A stretch of 64,000 nucleotides of DNA from Fulvia fulva (lineage: Eukaryota; Ascomycota; Dothideomycetes; Mycosphaerellales; Mycosphaerellaceae), in assembly GCF_020509005.1 (NCBI RefSeq), contig NC_063016.1, positions 5,394,001 through 5,458,000 on the forward strand, written 5' to 3'. A program made the position numbers and the translations under genes. The notes below the pieces were generated by a model. The model ran no database searches, had not been told where the DNA came from, and saw nothing but the letters and a program-made list of their open reading frames with translations. Every line of letters starts with the position of its first letter. The stretch's first letter is position 1. Below are positions 58,247 to 64,000 of this stretch, piece after piece.

Positions 58247-59317
58247 ATGCAGTACATAGGGAAGCATCCATTCCCGATAGCAAGCTGGCCGCTCGCAAGA
58301 AGCAAGTCTGGAAAGTACAGCACCGACATTAAGGACATTCGGCCAGGAGGCCAGCGATTCGATCCTGCGAAGCCACTGCGCGATGGTCTCCGCAAACCAG
58401 ACGGAAATGGCCAACGCTCTTTCGACAAATTGTTTTTACGGGGTCAGCAAGGCAACAAGGATTTCGATCAGAACATCGACTCCCCCGACTCCCACTTACA
58501 AGACGCCGAGATCGAACTTCTGCCATCACACAGCGCAGAACTAGCAGAAACACTACCCGCAGGCACGACACTACTGGAACCAGGAAGTAGAAGCCTACGC
58601 AGGACCAATCTCATCCTACAGGCGATCGACAGTCAGCACAAGATTGTAGACTACTACGCCCTCGACCTGGACCAAAATGAGCTCGAGCAATTCTTGCGAG
58701 AACTAGATCCCGGTCGCTTCAAGTACATCCGCTGCCATGGGCTGATAGGCACCCACGATGATGCTCGCGCTTGGATAACGAAATACGAGAACAAGCAACG
58801 GCCCATCAGTGTGCTATCTCTGGGCTCGGCGATTGGCAGCATGGTCCGGAGTGAAGCGAGCAAATTCTGGCTGGAATGGAGTGGCGCATTGCGTAAGAAT
58901 GGCGATCAGCGAGATTGCCATATTATCATTGCTATTGACAGCTGTAAGGGTGGGGGTAAAGTTTCGAAAGCGTTTCGGGACGAGGAAGGACGCAGTGCTC
59001 GGTTCACTGCGAATGTCCTCGACCGCGCGAACAGGCAGCTTGGTAAACAGATCTTCCAGCATGAGGACTGGACACAGCAGGGCGAATGGGAGGCCGAGAG
59101 TGGACGACATTCGCAATACCTCGTTCCCCAGCGGGACATCGACTTTGAAGGCACGACTCTCGTGAAAGGCGAAAGGATTCTCGTATCTCACAGCCACAGA
59201 TACGACGATGCAGAAAAGCAACGCCTATGGGAAGATGTTCAGCTGAAAGAGGTGCGGCGGTATATGAATGCTAATGAGTCGTATGGGTTGCATGTACTCT
59301 CTTTGAGATCGTCGTAG
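58247..59317 (+). CDS. EgtD/EasF-like SAM-dependent methyltransferase homologue with altered motif
   Basis: A single 356-residue frame from ATG 58,247; the open frame extends upstream only to a GTG at 58,190. It belongs to the histidine/tryptophan N-methyltransferase family (Methyltransf_33/EgtD; fungal EasF and Egt1 N-terminal domain). Family blocks: IKDIRPGG near the start, NLILQAID, VDYYALDLDQNELEQFL (134-150), IRCHGLIGTHDD (161-172), SVLSLGSAIGSMVR (188-201), GRHSQYLVPQRDIDFEG (286-302), ERILVSHSHRY. The SAM loop, usually ELGSGNLRKT, reads EPGSRSLRRT (111-120), and the usual EYYLT segment before it is not conserved. So the fold is kept, but catalysis or the substrate may have changed. No ergot alkaloid or ergothioneine partner gene is nearby. 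Confidence 0.78.
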   Translation: MQYIGKHPFPIASWPLARSKSGKYSTDIKDIRPGGQRFDPAKPLRDGLRKPDGNGQRSFDKLFLRGQQGNKDFDQNIDSPDSHLQDAEIELLPSHSAELAETLPAGTTLLEPGSRSLRRTNLILQAIDSQHKIVDYYALDLDQNELEQFLRELDPGRFKYIRCHGLIGTHDDARAWITKYENKQRPISVLSLGSAIGSMVRSEASKFWLEWSGALRKNGDQRDCHIIIAIDSCKGGGKVSKAFRDEEGRSARFTANVLDRANRQLGKQIFQHEDWTQQGEWEAESGRHSQYLVPQRDIDFEGTTLVKGERILVSHSHRYDDAEKQRLWEDVQLKEVRRYMNANESYGLHVLSLRSS

Positions 59318-60545
59318 GTTCTTGTCCAAATTGTCTACACAGGCCCGTCTCCCGCCCAAGACACGATACTGAATGCCAGAGCCACTGCGACAATGGCCTC
59401 AGAACGAGCGTTCAAACGTCCCCATCCGGCCAATTGCATCGGCGAGATTCTGCCATGGACATGCAACCTCCACATTCTCCACCGACTGCACGCGAGACGA
59501 TGATCTCGCAAACATTGCTGCAACGAGCTGATGTCAACACATGGCAGCACAGACCGCATTCGTGATGGCTGCAGCCAAAGCAGCATACTATTTCCGTATC
59601 AGGATCTGCACGCAATCGAGATATCCTACATCTGAGCCAGCCTCCGTGATAGGCCAAAGCTACATCTTGGCATGTCAGCTGGAGACCAGCAGGACGCCTG
59701 AGCTGAAAACGACAATCCAGTGATCCTTACACTGCCTCACCTCAGAATAACGTTTGCCACAAGGTGTAGAGTTTGAGGCCCTGCAAGCAGCAAGCCTCTC
59801 GAGAATCCTGCAACACGCTTCGAGATGTAAATGGTTCCCTAATCTTTCGGGATGCCGTACACGGCGTGCCATCGGATTACCACATGGGCGGTATGGGTTG
59901 GGAATAGCACCTCGCACCTCGCACGTTCGTTCGGCCTGCCATCATCATTGCAGGGCAGGTCTTGACTTTTGGTGCGCAGGTAGGGTCTGATGATGTGCAG
60001 CACACTCACTTCGATGGGCAAAATGTGCGACGGCAGCTGGGTGCTACTAAGTGTATGTGAACATACTGAGGAAAGGTTGTGCTGACTTCTTCTACGTCCA
60101 TGCCTAGGTACCGATGCCAGGGATGCGAGAGAGTAGATCATTGCCCGATCATGACACGAGGTATCGTGCATCCACGCCTCCAATGACCTCGCTTGTACCC
60201 AGGCCGTCAACAAGCCAGTCAGGCCTACCCTCAGGCAGAAGCAATGGGACGCCTACTGCTGCTCTACTGTATTCGTGCGGTATCTGAGCTGAATGATCAA
60301 CACATTTTGGGCCCAGCCGCGGTTGGCTGGATGCATGCATATCTGTGCGTCTGTGGCTGTCGGCATCGCAGGCCCTGAGATGCCTCCCGGAATCCTTTCA
60401 AAGTAGAGATATATGCTGTTCTTTCTGCTGTTGGTTGGGATTGTATTGTGGGTCACCTTTCTCCGGCGTTGTCTGTACTGATTGAGAGTATCGGTGGCAT
60501 TAACGTATCGCATTATTTGTTCATTGACAAGGTACCTACAGCACG
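59318..60545. other. Intergenic region upstream of the LtrA-type gene
   Basis: About 1.2 kb with no recognised gene. It presumably contains the LtrA gene promoter and the methyltransferase 3' UTR. Confidence 0.45.
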
Positions 60546-62902
60546 ATGTCGCACGAAGAGGAGGGTCATCTACCTCTGTTCAAGAGTCCCCTTCTCTATG
60601 GAGACGAGGGCCATTCATCGATCAGCAGTCAAGATGAAGGTGCAATCAAGCACGGTATCGTATCCAACCTCAGAAACCTGATTCACCAGACCGCTGACCT
60701 TTACCCTCAGCACACCATCAAGTCTCCACGAACGACGACCAAACTCTCCACGACAACCCACAATACCACCGACACGCAGAAGCAACCACCGCCGAGCTCT
60801 TCTACGACCTCTTCTTCGTCGCCAATTTGACAGTCTTCACCAACGTCCACGAAGTCAACGATGGCGAGACGCTGAAGCAGTATATTGGCTTCTTCTGCGT
60901 GCTGTGGTTCACATGGTATCAAGTCAGCGTAAGTTGTCACCACTCACACCGAGAGCTCCTGACACAAGATGTGGCCGTCTGTACGAGGATTTGAGTGTCT
61001 CTCAAGAGTTACGATAGCAATGTCGGGGCGTAGCGACTGCTTGCGAAGTAGAGGCGATCGGGAGGCGTGTCGCTTCGCTGACCTTCGCTCTGACTGAGGC
61101 GCTCGAAGCACTCTTCGCAGGCTACAAACGCTATTGCTTTGCGAGCACGGTGGCTACATCCTTTGCCAGGAGCCCTTGCACCTTAACGACGTAGATCTGA
61201 CACATCTTCCAGCTTTACGACGTCCGCTTCTCTACCGACTCCGTGTTCGAACGCAGCGCCAAAGCGATTCAGTTCCTCGTGATGATCGGCTTCGCCATCA
61301 CTGGTCCTAAGTTCGACGTCGGGAAAGCGAAGAAGGATGAAGACTCCAAGGGACCATCCCTCGTCTACTTCAAGGCCCTGACGCTCGTTCTCATGGTCAG
61401 CCGGCTCGTGCTGGTCTTTCAATATCTGCAGTCGCTATGGTTCACTCGACATTACAAGAAGACTATCCTGCCCATGCTAATGATCGCATCCACTTACTTT
61501 GTTGCGGCGATCATATATCTGGGATTGTTCTGGAGTTTCCACCTCAACGGCACGGGCAAGAACCATTCATACATTGCATGGTACATCGTAGCGATCTGCG
61601 AGACGATCGTTGCGACGGCGGTATCATCTGTGTACCGCAACATCTCCTTCAAGGGAACACATCTGGTCCAACGGATGTCACTGCTGACGCTCATCATCCT
61701 GGGTGAGGGCGTTATTGTTGTGGCCAAGACGTGCCAGAAGATTGTCAAAGCTGAGGGAGTGCTGAAGTTCAGTGGATCTACGATTGGGAGCATCATCTCG
61801 GCGATTCTCATCCTCTACTTCATCTACATGCTCTACTTCGACTGGATGGAAGAAGAGCACTTCGGCACCATCTGGCAGCAAATCTGGTCGTTCTTACACT
61901 TTCCCCTGCACCTCGCTCTAGTCCTCGCAGTCGAAGGTGTCGCTCAATCCATCAGCTGGCGTGTAAGTCCCTCCCCCATCCATCACAACAATCACCCTTC
62001 ACAACCACTAACACTCCCCCTCCTAGGCCGCAATCACCCGCTTCAACGCCTTCGACACCCAATTCGTCACCTGGTACAACGCCCTCAACACCACCAACGT
62101 CCCCGCCTCCACCTACGCCTCCATCTCCTCGGAACTCTACAACACAACCTTCGACATCACCTACGCAGCCCTCACCAACTCCGCCTCCCTCGGCGGCACC
62201 CTCGACCTCATCTACGACCTTCCCAACATCCAGAACGCCACGGCTGTCATCGCCAGTGGCACCTCAGACCCAGAGTTGGCGTTGCTGGCGATGGAGTGGA
62301 CATACTATAATAGTGTGAAGACGATTTTGAATGTGGCGGGGTTCTCCCCGCCGGAGAATTTCACGGCGCAGACCGTGAAGGCTGAGAATGCGGCGGTTCA
62401 GATTGGGGTGGATTTTGCTGAGTTTGAGGCTTTTGAGGATAGTACGAATGTGTTGAATAGGACTATTCGGGTGTTTGGGGAGACTTTTGTAAGGGTTTCG
62501 CCCCCTTCCACCTTCGTGGTCTCGCTAATGCTTGGACAGATTTACTTCCTCGTCGCCATCGGCCTCTTTCTCGTGATCTGTACTCTCATCGCCGCACTGA
62601 GTAAACGCGAGAAGAGGCGCTTCCACTGGGTTCGGTTAGGAGCTACGGCGGTGATTGGAGTTATGCTCTGTCTCATGTCGATTATGGCGACGACCGCGTA
62701 TGGGACGAACTTTATTATCAGTGTGTGGGTTCTGCCCACGGTTATGATTGTTTTGTTTGTTGGTAAGTCAGATTCTTTCCGATGATTATAAAGGAAGGAA
62801 TACTTGCTGGTATACTGACGTGCGATAGCGGTTGTGCTGAATAGCATCAAGCCTGCATTCCCAGATTTGAAGAAGATGTCGAGGATGGGGAGTAGGCATT
62901 GA
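60546..62902 (+). CDS. LtrA (low temperature requirement A)-type membrane protein
   Basis: Six exons: 60,546-60,654, 60,711-60,928, 61,213-61,962, 62,027-62,488, 62,540-62,762 and 62,829-62,902, together 611 residues. The introns are 56, 284, 64, 51 and 66 bp with GT..AG ends and branch sites such as CTAAC. The first intron (GTATCG..CTCAG, branch CTGAC) restores the frame that an unspliced reading would lose. Family blocks: AELFYDLFFVANLTVF, IGFFCVLWFTWYQVSLYDVRF, and LTLIILGEGVIVV. Many hydrophobic helices run from residue ~60 to the end (ALTLVLMVSRLVLVF, IISAILILYFIYMLYF, IYFLVAIGLFLVICTLI). LtrA proteins are membrane proteins of largely unknown function. The N-terminal 50 residues are polar and cytosolic. 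Confidence 0.85.
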
Positions 62903-63159
62903 GAATAGGTCGAGCAATGACAGTCATGATGGAGTTTCCTGAGCAAGACCTGAACAAGGTGGGGATTTGCGGCGAACAAGAGATTGGCATTTGCACTTCC
63001 TGTTCTGCAGGTAGCGTATAGGTCCAAACTTCGCCACCCTTGTCACTGCCACACGACGTTCACCACACACCACTCTCGACAACTCGATCTTCCTCTTGGA
63101 CCTCCCTCTTCTCCCAGCCCGCACGCCTCGGTCGTTAATCAAACCTGCTGGCCACTCCT
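62903..63159. other. Convergent intergenic region
   Basis: 257 bp between the LtrA stop and the deuterolysin stop, holding both 3' UTRs. Confidence 0.5.
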
Positions 63160-64000
63160 CTAGCAGCCAACGTAAAGAGCTGCAATGCACAGTCAGCAGT
63201 CTATCACATCCAACCCAGACCGTTGGATACTCACCGTTGGCATAAAGCGCATACGAATCCGCATTAAGCACAGCCCTCGCACTGGTCAAAGCCGTAGCAG
63301 CGGCGTATCCATAACCGTAATCCTGAGTACCAGGGCTGTACACAGCCGGAGCACTATCACAAATAACTCGTCAGCATCATCACCATCATCACCATCATCC
63401 CGACAAAACAGCAACTTACTGCGTCTCCTCATGCAACACAGTCGTAGCACGATCCTGACCATGGCACGCTCCAGAGAGTGCAGGGATGCCAGTGTAGAAA
63501 ATCGGGCAGTAGGCGATGTAGTTGTACGCCGGGAGGGTGTATGCGAGGACGCCAGAGGTGCAGTAGCCGTAGACGTCGCTGCAGTAGGTTGTAGTGCGTC
63601 CGCTAGAAGTGGAGCTGCAGTCGCTCGCGACGGCGCGGAAGCGGGCGGCGACCGTGTTGCGGGTTGCGGAGGCAGTGGTGCGGAAGTATGTATTGAACGT
63701 AGTGGCAGAGCCCGAGACGGCGGCGTTGGCGGCTGTGGTGGCGAGGCTGGCGCACTGAGAGAGAGCGGTGCGGAGGGAGCTGAGTTGCGAGGAGGAGCAG
63801 GAGCTCGTGCTGAGGACGGTGCGCTTCTCGACGCTGTCTGGGGAGACGACGGCGTAGGCGACGGACTTGGCGGCTTCGCCGTCGATGTCCATGGTGAGGG
63901 CGTTGGAGGAGAAGGCCAGGGAGTCGTCGACGAGCTCGGTGGTGCCGGCGGCGGCGTAGCGGAGGGAGCCGGTTGCTTGGACGGTGTAGGAGTCGGAGGC
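63160..64000 (-). CDS. Deuterolysin-type metalloprotease (M35), 5' end outside window
   Basis: Minus strand. Exons here are 64,000-63,420, 63,353-63,235 and a 20-nt last exon 63,179-63,160; the introns are 65 and 55 bp. The sequence enters within the propeptide ([14 protein letters not shown]). A Kex2-type site VEKR precedes the mature start [12 protein letters not shown]. The zinc site HEETH is completed across the first intron (CA|T). The aspzincin motif GTQDYGYG and the terminal SYALYANALYVGC match fungal deuterolysins (NpII), with the usual Cys pattern. It is a secreted neutral zinc endopeptidase that prefers basic substrates. The signal peptide and first part of the prodomain lie beyond 64,000. 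Everything visible is intact. Confidence 0.92.
63371..63398. repeat. CAT/ATC trinucleotide repeat in deuterolysin intron
   Basis: A run of CATCAT/CACCATCATC units inside the first visible intron of the M35 gene. Length variation here would not affect the coding sequence. Confidence 0.7.

Noticed and set aside
60660..60830. Apparent frameshift near the start of the LtrA gene
   Set aside because: A 56-bp intron (60,655-60,710) with GT..AG ends and a CTGAC branch site restores the frame exactly.

Overview
The window looks like part of a chromosome of a filamentous ascomycete (Pezizomycotina, most likely Dothideomycetes; inferred from gene content, not tested by search). It has two parts with a sharp border near 31.6 kb. 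The left half is a transposon graveyard mutated by repeat-induced point mutation (RIP): CpA/TpG is scarce, TpA is abundant, and former coding frames are full of TAG codons. The right half has normal composition, small GT..AG introns of about 47-80 bp, and genes on both strands.

Left half (1-31,608). Three Ty1/Copia families (called A, B, C here), a possible fourth LTR (D) and a Fot1/pogo-type DNA transposon are nested in one another. A composite unit of 8,273 and then 8,301 bp (part of B, the 3' part of A carrying a 1,849-bp pogo element, then a B 3' LTR) is tandemly repeated twice, followed by a third partial copy that lacks the pogo element and so gives a clean empty site at 20,279. Copia C (24,540-30,153) is complete, with 235-bp LTRs and a perfect 5-bp duplication ATAAA, and sits inside the 5' LTR of the rightmost Copia A. 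It is the least decayed element. An internally deleted pogo copy (30,474-31,606) ends the block.

Right half (31,609-64,000). Apparently intact genes, in order: a secreted or membrane-anchored SGNH hydrolase with an FN3 domain; an Arg/Asp/Ser-rich protein; mitochondrial 3-methylcrotonyl-CoA carboxylase alpha subunit (leucine catabolism); a HECT-domain protein that lacks the catalytic lobe; mitochondrial ribosomal protein mL60 (MRPL31) divergent from TRAPP subunit TRS20; an acidic disordered protein; an EgtD/EasF-like methyltransferase homologue; an LtrA-type membrane protein; and a deuterolysin (M35) protease running off the right edge.

Between them lie broken genes: the 3' part of a PHO13-type HAD phosphatase; a DIT1/PvcA-type isocyanide synthase and an MFS transporter fused head to head, both lacking their 5' ends; an ankyrin/C2H2 gene with frameshifts; an SDR with several frameshifts; and two unrecognised decayed frames. 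The most interesting signal is the isocyanide synthase/MFS junction, which looks like the scar of a deletion through the shared promoter of a divergent natural-product gene pair. The SDR and the methyltransferase homologue farther right could belong to the same lost locus, but that is only inference.
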